From Paraburkholderia elongata (GTDB lineage: Bacteria; Pseudomonadota; Gammaproteobacteria; Burkholderiales; Burkholderiaceae): a DNA stretch of 64,000 nt. The translations under genes and the position numbers were made by a program. The stretch spans positions 124,001 to 188,000 of the forward strand of contig NZ_WOEZ01000210.1 of the NCBI RefSeq assembly GCF_013177735.1, written 5' to 3'. Shown here piece by piece: positions 15,528 to 24,794 of the stretch (position 1 is the stretch's first letter; each line of letters starts with the position of its first letter). Below the pieces are notes generated by a model. It made no database searches, was not told where the DNA came from, and saw only the letters and a program-made list of their open reading frames with translations.

Positions 15528-16505
15528 TCAGCGTGCCGTATGCGGGCCGGTGCCTGCTAGCAGTTGCTCCGTGAGAAACATGCCGATGGCATCCAGCGCT
15601 TGTGACGACGCCTTCAAACTTCCGATACTGCCGGCGAATCCATGCGGCATCCCCATCCAGACATCAAGCCGGGCATCGGTTCCGGCGGCAACGGCACGCT
15701 CGACATAGCTGCGCGAATCATCGAGCAATACTTCGTCGTCTCCGACGTGAATGCGGACGGGGGGCAACCCGGAAAATTGCCCGTGGAGCGGCGAAGCCAG
15801 CGGAAGTTGCGGGTCGGCACTACCCAAATAGGAACGCACCAGTTCCGCCACCTGCGGGAGGGTGAAATAGGGATCGGCATCCGCGCGCGTCACATACGTC
15901 TCGCCCGAAAGCGTCAAATCGGTAACCGGCGAAAGTGCGGCCACTCCGACAAGAGCCGCCTTCGCGGAGACGGCGTCGCCGGAGACGCGTGCGGCGAGTA
16001 CCAGTGCGAGGTTGCCTCCGGCAGAGTCTCCCGTAACGGCAATCCGGCGGACTCCCCTTTCCTCAAGCCCGCGGTAGCTCGCCAGCACATCGTCGACGGC
16101 CGCAGGAAAAGGATGCTCGGGAGCAAGCCGATAGTCCGGGATAAATGCGCTCGCTCCCGCCCTCGCGGCGATATGCCCGACCAGATGGCGGAATGCTTTG
16201 GCAGTTCCCAGGTTGAACCATCCGGCGTGCAGATGGAGGATCGCCTCGTCAGATCGACCATGCGCAGGATGAACCCAGAGCCCCGGGATACCGCCAACCG
16301 TGTCGGATTCGAAGGTCACGTCATCGCGTGGCAAAACGCGCTCCATCATGGCATCGAATGGCTCGCGTGCTTCGATTCCCCTCAATTTGCCTTTCATGGG
16401 ACTCGCCATTGCTCGAGCAGCGGCGGTGATCACCCCATCTTCCGGGTCAAGCGGATGGGTTACGACGAAATCCCCCGCCGCACCTTCAGTCGTCGGACGT
16501 TGCAT
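15528..16505 (-). CDS. Alpha/beta hydrolase, hormone-sensitive-lipase family
   Basis: 325 residues. The nucleophile motif GDSAGG places Ser at 161. The family oxyanion motif HGGG is changed to HAGW at 93-96, which keeps the first His and the central Gly. DYRLAPEHPFPAAVDD just before the nucleophile is typical of the HSL (family IV) esterases, which cleave short-chain or aromatic esters. The gene converges with the LysR gene and lies upstream of the second DoxX copy's end. Substrate unknown. Confidence 0.9.
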   Translation of the reverse strand: MQRPTTEGAAGDFVVTHPLDPEDGVITAAARAMASPMKGKLRGIEAREPFDAMMERVLPRDDVTFESDTVGGIPGLWVHPAHGRSDEAILHLHAGWFNLGTAKAFRHLVGHIAARAGASAFIPDYRLAPEHPFPAAVDDVLASYRGLEERGVRRIAVTGDSAGGNLALVLAARVSGDAVSAKAALVGVAALSPVTDLTLSGETYVTRADADPYFTLPQVAELVRSYLGSADPQLPLASPLHGQFSGLPPVRIHVGDDEVLLDDSRSYVERAVAAGTDARLDVWMGMPHGFAGSIGSLKASSQALDAIGMFLTEQLLAGTGPHTAR

Positions 16506-16575
16506 GGTCAGCTCTTTCGAATTGATGGATTGTCAATGGTACCGGTCAGGCGGCCGTCTCATCGGATCCGTGTGC

Positions 16576-16998
16576 TTAGCCCGCGTTCTGAGGTGCAATA
16601 CCCGAAGCTGTCCGCCCGGAGCGCGCGTCCAGGCTGAACGCGCCGGCACCGAAGTAAGTGATCTGCAGAAGGCCACCGGCCATCATCACGTTCTTGAGGA
16701 AGTGAATCATCTGGTTTTGATCTGCGAAGTTGTGGTGAAAGAACATCGCAGTAACCACGCAGAACACCGCCATCGCCAGCGACACGACGCGAGCCCTGTA
16801 GCCCGACAGCAGCAGCAGGCCGCCGCCCAGTTCGACCAGCACGGCAGCAACGAACGCGAGTGGCGGCACGGGCAGACCCATGGCCGCGATATAGCCAACC
16901 GTCGCAGCGTATGCTCCGAGCTTGCCCAGCCCGCTCATGACAAACGGTGCCCCGATCAGAATGCGACCCAACAGCGGAAGAAACTTGTAACGATCCAT
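16576..16998 (-). CDS. DoxX family membrane protein, copy 2
   Basis: 140 residues, starting MDRYKFLPLLGRILIG after AGGAGGTCGTC. It is nearly identical to copy 1 except at the C-terminal dozen residues, here TASGIAPQNAG, and is probably the intact version. Four hydrophobic segments fit the DoxX fold. It is divergent from a broken LysR gene, mirroring the layout at 13.2-15.5 kb. Confidence 0.87.
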   Translation of the reverse strand: MDRYKFLPLLGRILIGAPFVMSGLGKLGAYAATVGYIAAMGLPVPPLAFVAAVLVELGGGLLLLSGYRARVVSLAMAVFCVVTAMFFHHNFADQNQMIHFLKNVMMAGGLLQITYFGAGAFSLDARSGRTASGIAPQNAG

Positions 16999-17009
16999 GA
17001 CGACCTCCT
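16616..17009. repeat. Direct repeat, unit 2 (DoxX block)
   Basis: Partner of 13256-13649 with the same orientation and no gaps. Pirin, LysR and hydrolase genes lie between the two units, so recombination between them would delete those genes. Confidence 0.9.
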
Positions 17010-17120
17010 GAAATGAGATGACGACTCGACGTGGATGCTACGTTCGAAATGACTATGCGCATATCTCCACGGTCGCAATGGATCGTTGCTTTTGGCAGAA
17101 CGATAGGAGTTAAGCAAAGC

Positions 17121-17190
17121 ATGCCGATAGAGCAGATCGCTCGCCTAAACGATCTTCGGCTCTTCTCAGAGGTAGTCGAGCATGGAAAAG
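17121..17190 (+). pseudogene. LysR N-terminal remnant
   Basis: From the ATG at 17121 the frame reads IARLNDLRLFSEVVEHG, almost the same as the LysR protein at 14569 (LNDLRLFAEVVEHG), and upstream bases also match. The homology then stops and the sequence continues as a MarR fragment, so no functional regulator is made. Confidence 0.75.
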
Positions 17191-17295
17191 CGCGGCCTAT
17201 TGAAAAGCACTCGCGATCCGAAGGACCGGCGCAAGTACCACGTTAGCCTCACTGACGATGGCAAACGTCCGGTCGATGAGTCGATTCAAGAATAA
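17182..17295 (+). pseudogene. MarR C-terminal (wing) remnant
   Basis: A different frame from the LysR piece reads MEKRGLLKSTRDPKDRRKYH, VSLTDDGKRPVDE and then stops. This equals the recognition-helix end and wing of MarR proteins and is close to the regulator at 6489-7028 (EKRGLVQRIRDPKDRRKYYVSL). It is joined directly to the LysR remnant, forming a composite junction. Confidence 0.75.
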
Positions 17296-17406
17296 GGTTG
17301 GCAGACGCACATAAAACAAAACGGCCGAGGCTTCCTACCGATACAGGCGGGAAACACTCAGCCGCAAATTGCGCGATTTTCGAAAATGGCGCACTAGCAC
17401 CCAATA

Positions 17407-17691
17407 TTACATACCGCTTGCCGCGCCCGAACGAGACGTTCCGTCAACAGCACCGCCGTATCCCGAAACGGGGGCCTGGGCTGTGGCGTTCTGCGCCGCG
17501 ACTTTTGCCTCAGCGGCCTGGATGTTCTCCGGGTAGTGAATCCAGTCGTGCGGGTCGTAGCCAGCTTTCTCGAGCTGCGCCAATTCGGCACGCACCTGCG
17601 CACGACTTACCGACTGACTGGACTGTGCGAACGACACAACGGGTGCTGCAAAAAGGGCAGCAATAAGGACCATCCTGGTGACCGACTTCAT
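17407..17691 (-). CDS. Small secreted DUF4148-like protein
   Basis: 94 residues from the ATG at 17691. A clear Sec signal peptide (MKSVTRMVLIAALFAAPVVSFA, likely cut before QSS) is followed by SRAQVRAELAQLEKAGYDP, the hallmark of the Burkholderia DUF4148 family, then a low-complexity Ala/Gly-rich tail. Function unknown; such proteins occur in many copies and are often stress-regulated. A longer frame to 17748 is unlikely because it would put 19 residues before the signal peptide. Confidence 0.85.
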   Translation of the reverse strand: MKSVTRMVLIAALFAAPVVSFAQSSQSVSRAQVRAELAQLEKAGYDPHDWIHYPENIQAAEAKVAAQNATAQAPVSGYGGAVDGTSRSGAASGM

Positions 17692-17876
17692 GATGACGTA
17701 CCTCAACCATTTTTTGTTAGTGGCGCTACAAAGGAGCTTCTCTGCCACGGTTGAATGAAGTCTAAAGGGTAAAAATCATCAGGGTAAGTACTAGTTTTTC
17801 AAATTCTCTGTTTCAGCTGCGTCTACAATCGGCCAATACGGGTTCGACCGCTTCCGGTGGAGAATGTGGCCATCCG

Positions 17877-18047
17877 GTCATTCAGATGGACAAGATGACA
17901 CAAGCTAACGCGGCCCTCATCGAACAGGCTGCGTCTGCAGCTCGGCTACTTGAGGAACAGGCAAACAAGCTTAAAACGACCGAGTCTTCGTTCAAGCTCT
18001 TTGATGCGAACAAGCAGATGCTCGAAGCTTGCTCCGCTGTGGGATAG
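17877..18047 (+). pseudogene. Methyl-accepting chemotaxis protein C-terminal remnant
   Basis: The frame reads VIQMDKMTQANAALIEQAAS, AARLLEEQANKLKTTESSFK and ends at 18047. This is the C-terminal end of the signalling coiled coil of Burkholderia chemoreceptors. There is no upstream receptor sequence, so only the tip survives. The rest of the gap between 17692 and 18179 shows nothing recognisable. Confidence 0.75.
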
Positions 18048-18179
18048 CACAGGCGCTTGACTACCTGGTCTCTGGCGCGATACCGGAAACGCAACAGCGT
18101 GATCAATCATCATTTCCAGTTCCGCAAGCGTGCTAGTCGGCGCCCAGTAGGCGGTTGTCGATCCAGTCGACCATCAACT

Positions 18180-19145
18180 TTACTTCCCGGTCGCCACACG
18201 CGCCGCCAGCCGCGGGAACAGCTTCAGCGCGTTACCGGCGAGGACAGCGCGGCTTTCTTCGCTGTCAAATTCCGGGCTTGTCTCGACCTCATGGCGGCAG
18301 GCGACGGCTAGATCTCGCCGAAGATACGGATAGTCGGAGCCGAAAAGCACCTGGTCCACGCCGACCACAGAACGAAGCATCTGCAGGACAGGTTGCCGCC
18401 ACGACACCGCCGTGTCCCAATAGAGCCTGCGAAGCGTGTCCGCAGCGGTCCCGCGCTCTTCCCCACCAGGGATCACGTTCATCTCATCGATGACTGAAAA
18501 ACGTGCCGCCAAAAAGGGAATCGTGCCGCCGGCGTGAGCAATAATATATTTCACGTTCGGGGTGCGTGCGAAGGTGTTGCCATAGTGTAGTTGCGCCACC
18601 GCCCGCGTCGTGTCAGCAGTGAAATCGATCAACGTATCCGGCAGTCCAAGGCTGCGGGCGGCGGCGTCTGGTGACGACGTTGGGTGTATGAAGACGACAG
18701 CTCCGCGCCTTTCCAACTCGTCGAACAGAGGACGGAATCGCGTATCGCCGAGATAGATGCCGCGCGCGTTGGAGAAAAGTACGACACCATCCATCTTAAG
18801 AACGTCCAGAGCGTATTCCAACTCGCGCAACGCACCGTCGACATCGGGCAACGGTAGTGCCGCGTATCCGCCGAAGCGGTCGGGACGTTCCTGGATCAGC
18901 CCTGCCGACAGTTCGTTCACCCGGCGGGCAAGATCGCGGGCGGCGGCATCATCGCCCATATGGACGCCCGGCGTGCTGATGGATGTAATCGCTACGTCGA
19001 TCCCGGCGTCATCCATGAAAGATAGAGCGGACTCCTTCGACCAGGGCGCGGGCACGATGCCGCCGACGGGGCTGTGCGCGTCGTTCGTTGCGCGCCAGAA
19101 GACGTCGGGAAGAATGTGGTGGTGAACGTCGATAGTGAGGGACAT
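18180..19145 (-). CDS. ACMSD-superfamily amidohydrolase (putative aromatic decarboxylase)
   Basis: 321 residues from the ATG at 19145 (AAGGA eight bases upstream); the ATG at 19151 is too close to that site. Metal-binding pattern of the PF04909 family: IDVHHHILP at the start, FIHPTSSP in the middle, IIAHAGGTIPF and FGSDYPY near the end. Relatives include 6-methylsalicylate and aminocarboxymuconate-semialdehyde decarboxylases as well as lactone hydrolases. It lies last in the minus-strand catabolic run from 29.3 kb and has its own upstream inverted repeat. Confidence 0.82.
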   Translation of the reverse strand: MSLTIDVHHHILPDVFWRATNDAHSPVGGIVPAPWSKESALSFMDDAGIDVAITSISTPGVHMGDDAAARDLARRVNELSAGLIQERPDRFGGYAALPLPDVDGALRELEYALDVLKMDGVVLFSNARGIYLGDTRFRPLFDELERRGAVVFIHPTSSPDAAARSLGLPDTLIDFTADTTRAVAQLHYGNTFARTPNVKYIIAHAGGTIPFLAARFSVIDEMNVIPGGEERGTAADTLRRLYWDTAVSWRQPVLQMLRSVVGVDQVLFGSDYPYLRRDLAVACRHEVETSPEFDSEESRAVLAGNALKLFPRLAARVATGK

Positions 19146-19312
19146 GGTCATATTCCTTCGTTAATGGACAGCCTTGATCAGTTCGGCAGCGCGGCCGCCA
19201 ATCATGAAGGCCGGAGCATTGGTCGGCCCCGAAATGATCGACGGCATTTCAGAACTCTCTATCGGCGCCTTGCCTCGCAAGTGGCATAGTCCCGCCCAGT
19301 TCCTGCGTTATA

Positions 19313-19333
19313 CTATACACGTGGAAAGTATAG
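19313..19333. promoter_or_regulatory. Inverted repeat upstream of amidohydrolase
   Basis: CTATAC-N9-GTATAG, perfect 6-bp arms, within the 304-bp gap between the porin and amidohydrolase genes. No gene is visible in the rest of that gap. The core resembles the ATACTT/AAGTAT operator at 49368-49389, so the same type of regulator could act here. Confidence 0.4.
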
Positions 19334-19449
19334 AGTCAAGGTGTGTCGTAAGACAGGAATTGGCGACGCATAGTCAGAAGGCGCAGGGTCGCCGCCTCGG
19401 CGAACGACCCCGGCCCACTGTGCAGCGACATCGAGCGGCCACGAGCCAT

Positions 19450-20601
19450 TTAGAACAGGTGGCGAATACCCACCATCGCGCCGGTTTGGTTCACGCCTGG
19501 CAATGGCGTCGAAGCGGGCGGGACCACGCCGCCGTCAATCGAGAACGCTGCGTTGCGCTGGTTGAACACACGGCCTGCAGTGACGTACACCGAGGTGCCC
19601 TTGGAGAAAAAGTACATCGCGCGCGCTGCGATCACGGAGCCGCCCGCAGCGTGGCCGGTCACGGTGATATGGCCGAACTGTGCGTCAAGAGCAATATCCG
19701 GACGGGGAAGATAGGAGCCACCGACCCACCAGTAGTTGCTGTTCGCGTTGAAAATGGTCGGCGTCTGCGCTCCGTGATTGATTCGATGGAGAAATCCCGT
19801 GCCGAAAGTCGAGTTGCCAAACTTCACATAGCCATCGATGACGGCGCGCGTATCGGTTTGCGAGCTAAGCGGCAGGGGTGAGCCGGTGCCCCCTCCTCCA
19901 TAGTTGCGATCGACGGCCACCGCTACTCCCCATTTCCCCGCGTCATATTTCAGCATGGCAGACATTGCCTTGCACGCCCGCCAGTCGGTCGGCGATTGGC
20001 CGGCGCACCCTCCGGCCGGCGCACTATCCACCGCGTCACGTCCAAGCGAATATGCCACGGCCACGGTCAGTCCCGATGACGTGAAGGTATAGGCGATCGA
20101 ATTGTCAACTCGCGGCTGGGTCAAGTATGGGTCCAGATCGGCAGCGGCATAGATATTCGGCGCCAGCGTGTCGCCCGTTAATACCGCCCAAAAGATTTGC
20201 GAATATTGCCGACCGAAGGTCAACGTCCCCCACCGCCCGGACAGCCCGACATAGGCCTGCCTGCCAAACAAACGCCCCCCTTGATTCAGCGTGCCCTGTG
20301 ACGGAGCAAACCCCGACTCCAATACAAAAACGGCACTTAGACCACCACCCAGATCCTCTTTGCCACGGAGGCCCCACAGTGATGGTAGCGAGGCCGTGAG
20401 CGTCGGCATGTGCACTGAACTGGACTTGTGAGGACCGATGTTTGTCACATATTCAACGCCGGTATCGAAGATCCCATACAAGGTGACAGAGCTCTGCGCA
20501 TGCGATGCGCTCGACGCAAATGCCGCAAGAAACGAGAACGCCCACCAAAACACCTCGCGCCATGAATGGCCACCTTTGACCCGATTCAACCGTGAACTCA
20601 T
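19450..20601 (-). CDS. Outer-membrane porin, Gram-negative OmpC-type
   Basis: 383 residues. A long signal region ends in SHA, followed by the conserved mature start QSSVTLYGIFDTGVEY; the trimeric porin motifs GLRGKEDLGGGL, GRLFGRQAYVGL and FGRQYS follow and the chain ends in HLF, the terminal Phe needed for BAM assembly. GGAG precedes the ATG. It lies within the catabolic operon and probably admits the aromatic substrate. A possible promoter (TTATACTTATCTTTATAA) lies just upstream. Confidence 0.95.
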   Translation of the reverse strand: MSSRLNRVKGGHSWREVFWWAFSFLAAFASSASHAQSSVTLYGIFDTGVEYVTNIGPHKSSSVHMPTLTASLPSLWGLRGKEDLGGGLSAVFVLESGFAPSQGTLNQGGRLFGRQAYVGLSGRWGTLTFGRQYSQIFWAVLTGDTLAPNIYAAADLDPYLTQPRVDNSIAYTFTSSGLTVAVAYSLGRDAVDSAPAGGCAGQSPTDWRACKAMSAMLKYDAGKWGVAVAVDRNYGGGGTGSPLPLSSQTDTRAVIDGYVKFGNSTFGTGFLHRINHGAQTPTIFNANSNYWWVGGSYLPRPDIALDAQFGHITVTGHAAGGSVIAARAMYFFSKGTSVYVTAGRVFNQRNAAFSIDGGVVPPASTPLPGVNQTGAMVGIRHLF

Positions 20602-20824
20602 TTGTCCGTCTCCAACGTTGTTGAAATTTCATAAGTTATACTTATCTTTATAAATCCCACTCCGATTGGGCGTGCAGGCGAGGCCTTCGTCATCGGTTAA
20701 GTACAAGGTCGCGCCGTGCGTCCAGGTGAGGCACCCAACAAGGCGACGGCACACCTGCGCCGTCGCATGTCGGGCTTCCAGCGTACGGGCTGACCGAATA
20801 TCGATTCGATTCAGCCCGGCCCGG

Positions 20825-22480
20825 TCAGCGGCTGCTGATCGAACCCGATGCGTGGTTCATGTTGCTATGTCCGATCACCCTCTCGGCGAGATCATCGGCG
20901 GCCTGCGGGAGTCGGTCGCCGCGCCACGCAACATGCATGTCGGGCCGAACGAGGACGAGGTCGCGCTCATAGACGGCACGAAGTGCGGAATCCGGGACCA
21001 CGAGCACATCGAGCGGCGCGCCGAGCGCTTCGAACGCGGCGAGAAGCGGGCCCGCATCGTGCCCACCCGCGACGTCGATCAACGTGTAGCGGTCCGGCCG
21101 CAGCCGGTCCTGGATAGCGCTTCCGTCGGTGAGCCACATGTGGGGAAGCCGCGCGCCCGGCCAGGTAGTGGGAAGATAGGCACGCAGATCGTGCTGCGGT
21201 CCGCCCGGCACGTTGTCAATAATGGGTGAATCCACATAGCGATAACCCAGCTCTGCGCCGATCATCTCGTTCGACTTGCGCTGCTCCACGTTCGCCACTT
21301 CGGCAAGGTGAGCGCGAGCAGCTACCCCTGCGGGCGTATCGTCTCCGATCTCCGGGCGTACCTCTGCCAACCATGCGCGGTATCCAAGCGACGCGTAGCG
21401 CGATGCGCCGACGACCCGCTCCCCAATCTGGCGCCGTTCAGCTTCGTAGGAGGCCAGCAACCCCGGGCCGCCCCACCCTTGCAGCGTGGCGGCCAACTTC
21501 CAGGCAAGATCGGTGGCGTCGCCGACGCCGGTGTTCATACCGAGACCGCCCGTGGGAATCACGAGGTGCACCGCATCGCCTGCGAGAAACACCCTTCCCT
21601 CTCCATAGCGTTCGGCCAGCAGCAGATTCTGCCGCCATTCCGCGCAATACAGCATCTCGTAGGGCAGCGGAACGCCGATGATCCGCTCGAACATCCGTCG
21701 CATCTCGTCGTCGCTCTCGACGGCGGAATGAACCGTCCAGTGACGCGTCGAGTCCTGCATGATCATGAAGGTAGGAGGTCCGCCCGCTACCAGATAGTGC
21801 CGCCCCCGGCTCGGTCCGTTGCCTATCGGCAGTCGCTCGTACAGTTGCTCGCAGTAGAACAGGCCCTGCCTCAGCCGCGCAATGTCGCCCTCGCCCTCCA
21901 GACCGATGCCCAGTTGCTTACGTACGCCGCTCGCGCCACCGTCGCAACCCACGAGGTAGGCGGCCTTCAATGTTCTTCTCACACCGTCGGCGTCATTGAC
22001 CGCCACCAGAACGCCATCGTCCTGCTCGGTGAATTCCAGAAACGTCGTGCTCCGCATCACCGTGACCGGCGGCAATTGCTCGGCCACCTCCAGAAGAAGC
22101 GGTTCCAGTGTGTACTGCGAAATGAGCTGATAGGGCTCGAGCGGCAGGCTGCCGTCGTCGCTCTCGCGCGTGAGCGCGCGAGCCTGGGCCACCGATGGAT
22201 AGGGCAAGCGCAGGATCGGCGGCTCCACCATGGAGCGGATGATCTGGATGTCCATGGGGACGTCCTCGGGCATGCCGGCGGCCCGGATACGGTCCGCGAG
22301 GCCCAGCCGCCGAAAAATCTCCATGGTCCGCGCGTTGCAACGCTCCATTTTTGGCAGAAACTGGGGCTCCGCCTTTTGCTCGACAAGCACACACGCTATG
22401 CCGCGCCTGCCAAGGTCGATCGCAAGTGTCAGTCCTACCGGTCCAGCTCCGACAATGATGACTTGAGTTTCCACTTCCAA
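20825..22480 (-). CDS. FAD-dependent aromatic monooxygenase (PheA/TfdB/MhpA type)
   Basis: 551 residues. GAGPVG at 11-16 binds ADP of FAD, a DG-type motif follows in VGCDGGASGVRKQLG, and FLAGDAVHLVIPTGGLGMNT is the FAD ribityl-binding GD motif. A C-terminal thioredoxin-like domain (PDRYTLIDVAGG) is as in phenol hydroxylases. These enzymes ortho-hydroxylate a phenol with NAD(P)H and O2. Placed after a gamma-resorcylate-type decarboxylase, it may hydroxylate resorcinol, which is inference; hydroxybenzoate hydroxylation is an alternative. Confidence 0.88.
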   Translation of the reverse strand: MEVETQVIIVGAGPVGLTLAIDLGRRGIACVLVEQKAEPQFLPKMERCNARTMEIFRRLGLADRIRAAGMPEDVPMDIQIIRSMVEPPILRLPYPSVAQARALTRESDDGSLPLEPYQLISQYTLEPLLLEVAEQLPPVTVMRSTTFLEFTEQDDGVLVAVNDADGVRRTLKAAYLVGCDGGASGVRKQLGIGLEGEGDIARLRQGLFYCEQLYERLPIGNGPSRGRHYLVAGGPPTFMIMQDSTRHWTVHSAVESDDEMRRMFERIIGVPLPYEMLYCAEWRQNLLLAERYGEGRVFLAGDAVHLVIPTGGLGMNTGVGDATDLAWKLAATLQGWGGPGLLASYEAERRQIGERVVGASRYASLGYRAWLAEVRPEIGDDTPAGVAARAHLAEVANVEQRKSNEMIGAELGYRYVDSPIIDNVPGGPQHDLRAYLPTTWPGARLPHMWLTDGSAIQDRLRPDRYTLIDVAGGHDAGPLLAAFEALGAPLDVLVVPDSALRAVYERDLVLVRPDMHVAWRGDRLPQAADDLAERVIGHSNMNHASGSISSR

Positions 22481-22565
22481 TCTCCGTCTTCTATTTCTTG
22501 TCTACCAGACGCAGCTTCAGGGCTGTGCCATATTCAACTCGCCCCTGATCGGGGCCGAGCACACG

Positions 22566-24794
22566 TCAGACGAGACGCTCGAGAACCTTGGCAGGCACCA
22601 TCGGCAGATCGCGCATGCGGGCACCGCTTGCATGCGCCACCGCGTTCGCTAGCGCGGCCGCCGTCGGGCCGAGGGAACATTCGCCTGCGCCAAGGGAAGC
22701 CGCGTCGGAAGCGTCCATCAGCACGACGTCGATCGGGGGCACCTCGGCGAAGGTCAGGATTGGGTAGTCCTGCCAACTACGCGTGGTGATCTCGGTGTGA
22801 CTAAACATGACACGCTCCTTGAGCGCCCAGCTCAGTGCCTGGACGATGCCGCCCTCGATCTGATTCTTCACCCCGTCAGGATTGATCACGCGGCCCACGT
22901 CAATCGCAGCATTCACCTTTGTCACACTGACCACGCCCGTTGAGTGGTCAACGTGCACGTCGACGACGATCGCCGCGTAAGCCCCAATGTTTTTGTAGCG
23001 TGCATACGCGAAGCCGCGTCCGCGCTGCCCGTCGCCCTTCAACCCGGCCTGCCATCCGGACTGGCCTGCCACCTCCCGCACCACGGCAATCGCACGCGGA
23101 TCACTGAGATGCGCCAGGCGGAAAGCGACCGGATCGGCATTTGCCGCGAGCGCAAGCTCGTCCATGAACGACTCGATCGCAAATACATTTCCGTAAGCGC
23201 CCAACGTGCGGAGCGAACTCGTGCGAATGGGTGAGTCCAGCAGCAGATGGTTCGTCACTCTCTTGCGCGCCAGATCGTAGAGCGGCACCGCATTGCGGTC
23301 GCCATTGCCGTATGGCTGTGGAATCGGTACGGGCGCAGACGGATGAAAGGGCTTGGCGAGATGCCAGGCGGCCAGCAGATTCACACCACCGGGTTGGCCC
23401 GGCCGCATTGCGTGCGAATTGCTCCATACCTCATAGTTCCAGTCGACAATGCGGCCTTCCTTGGAGAGGGCCGCCTTCACCTGCATCACCATTGCCGGAC
23501 TGATCGGCGCCCATGCGAATTCGTCATCGCGCATCCATTGAAGCTTGACCGGCCGCCCCGCCACCTCACGAGCAAGCAGCGCCGCGTCCAGCGCCACATC
23601 ATCGGCCCCATTGTGGCCGTAGCAACCTGAACCCGGCACATGCACCACGTCGACCGTGTTCATGGGCATTTCAAGCACCGTAGCGAGATTGCCGCGCAGT
23701 GGAAACGCGCCCTGCGTGTGAGACCAGACGGTCATGTGCCCGTCCTTGAGCAGCGCAACGGAACACGAAGGCCCAATTGACGCGTGTGAAAGGTAGGGGC
23801 GAGAGTAAGTAGCGTCCAGTTGCGTCGCGCTATCGGGCGCGGGCGTATCTTGTCCCGATTCGCCAACCACGGCATCTTCGCTTCGCAAGCGTTGCAATGC
23901 CGGCTGGAGATGGTCCACGTCCGGCAACGCGACATAATTCGCGCTCCACTGCGCCGCCTCCTGCAACGCACGGCGCGCAGCTATCGCTTGCTCTTCGCGC
24001 TCGGCAACAACACCCAGGAAGTTGCCATTGCGAACAACGGCAACTACGCCGGCGAGCGCCCTGACAGATGCGTCGTTGACCGAAACCAGCTGCGCGCCAT
24101 TCCTCGGAGGCCGCACGATACGGCCGAAAAGCATGCCCGGCAGACGCATATCCTGAACGAATGCCGCGCCACCTGTGAACTTTGCCGGCAAGTCAATGCG
24201 CGGCACTGACTTGCCGACCAGCTTGTATTCCGACGGACGCTTCGGCGTGGCGTCCGCAGTCACCTCGCGCGCGAGAAGCTCCCGTTCGTCCCTCACGATC
24301 TCCGCGTAGGTCATGCGGCGGCCGTCGGCGGCCAGAATCACACCGTTCTCGACGCGAAGATCCGCCGCCGACACGTTGAATCGCCGGCACGCCACGCCAA
24401 GCAGGACCGCCCTCGCCTGGGCTGCGGCAGCGCGTAACGCCGCCCCGCCTTGCTCGATCGATTGGCTGCCGAAGGTATAGTTCTCGTTCGGGCTGCGGGC
24501 CGTATCCGCAGAAATCATGCGCACACGGGCCCACTCCACATCGAGTTCGTCCGCGGCGATCTGTAAGAGCGCAGTGAGAATACCCTGCCCCAGCTCAGCC
24601 TTTCCCGTGAAGATCGTGACCGTGCCCTCGTCGTCGATTCGAATCCAACCGTCAAGCCTGCGATTGGCACGAAGATCAACTGGGAGGGCGGGCTCGGTCC
24701 ACGCAAACTCCGAAAATGGCGCAAGCGAGAACGTCGCGACTACCGCCCCGGCCAGCTTGCCGAACGCGCGTCGAGAAAGTTTTACGGTGTTCAT
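22566..24794 (-). CDS. IorB-like molybdopterin hydroxylase large subunit
   Basis: 742 residues from the ATG at 24794, which overlaps the stop of the 2Fe-2S gene (ATGA). The start SRRAFGKLAGAVVATFS is a Tat-type leader (SRRAF), so periplasmic export is likely. The rest is the xanthine-oxidase-family aldehyde-oxidase/molybdopterin region in the isoquinoline 1-oxidoreductase order, including GKAELGQGILTALLQIAADE, GSGCYGHNGADD and the C-terminal SLGAGECSLGPTAAALANA with the catalytic Glu. Such enzymes hydroxylate N-heterocycles or oxidise aldehydes. No cytochrome c subunit gene is adjacent. Confidence 0.9.
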   Translation of the reverse strand: MNTVKLSRRAFGKLAGAVVATFSLAPFSEFAWTEPALPVDLRANRRLDGWIRIDDEGTVTIFTGKAELGQGILTALLQIAADELDVEWARVRMISADTARSPNENYTFGSQSIEQGGAALRAAAAQARAVLLGVACRRFNVSAADLRVENGVILAADGRRMTYAEIVRDERELLAREVTADATPKRPSEYKLVGKSVPRIDLPAKFTGGAAFVQDMRLPGMLFGRIVRPPRNGAQLVSVNDASVRALAGVVAVVRNGNFLGVVAEREEQAIAARRALQEAAQWSANYVALPDVDHLQPALQRLRSEDAVVGESGQDTPAPDSATQLDATYSRPYLSHASIGPSCSVALLKDGHMTVWSHTQGAFPLRGNLATVLEMPMNTVDVVHVPGSGCYGHNGADDVALDAALLAREVAGRPVKLQWMRDDEFAWAPISPAMVMQVKAALSKEGRIVDWNYEVWSNSHAMRPGQPGGVNLLAAWHLAKPFHPSAPVPIPQPYGNGDRNAVPLYDLARKRVTNHLLLDSPIRTSSLRTLGAYGNVFAIESFMDELALAANADPVAFRLAHLSDPRAIAVVREVAGQSGWQAGLKGDGQRGRGFAYARYKNIGAYAAIVVDVHVDHSTGVVSVTKVNAAIDVGRVINPDGVKNQIEGGIVQALSWALKERVMFSHTEITTRSWQDYPILTFAEVPPIDVVLMDASDAASLGAGECSLGPTAAALANAVAHASGARMRDLPMVPAKVLERLV

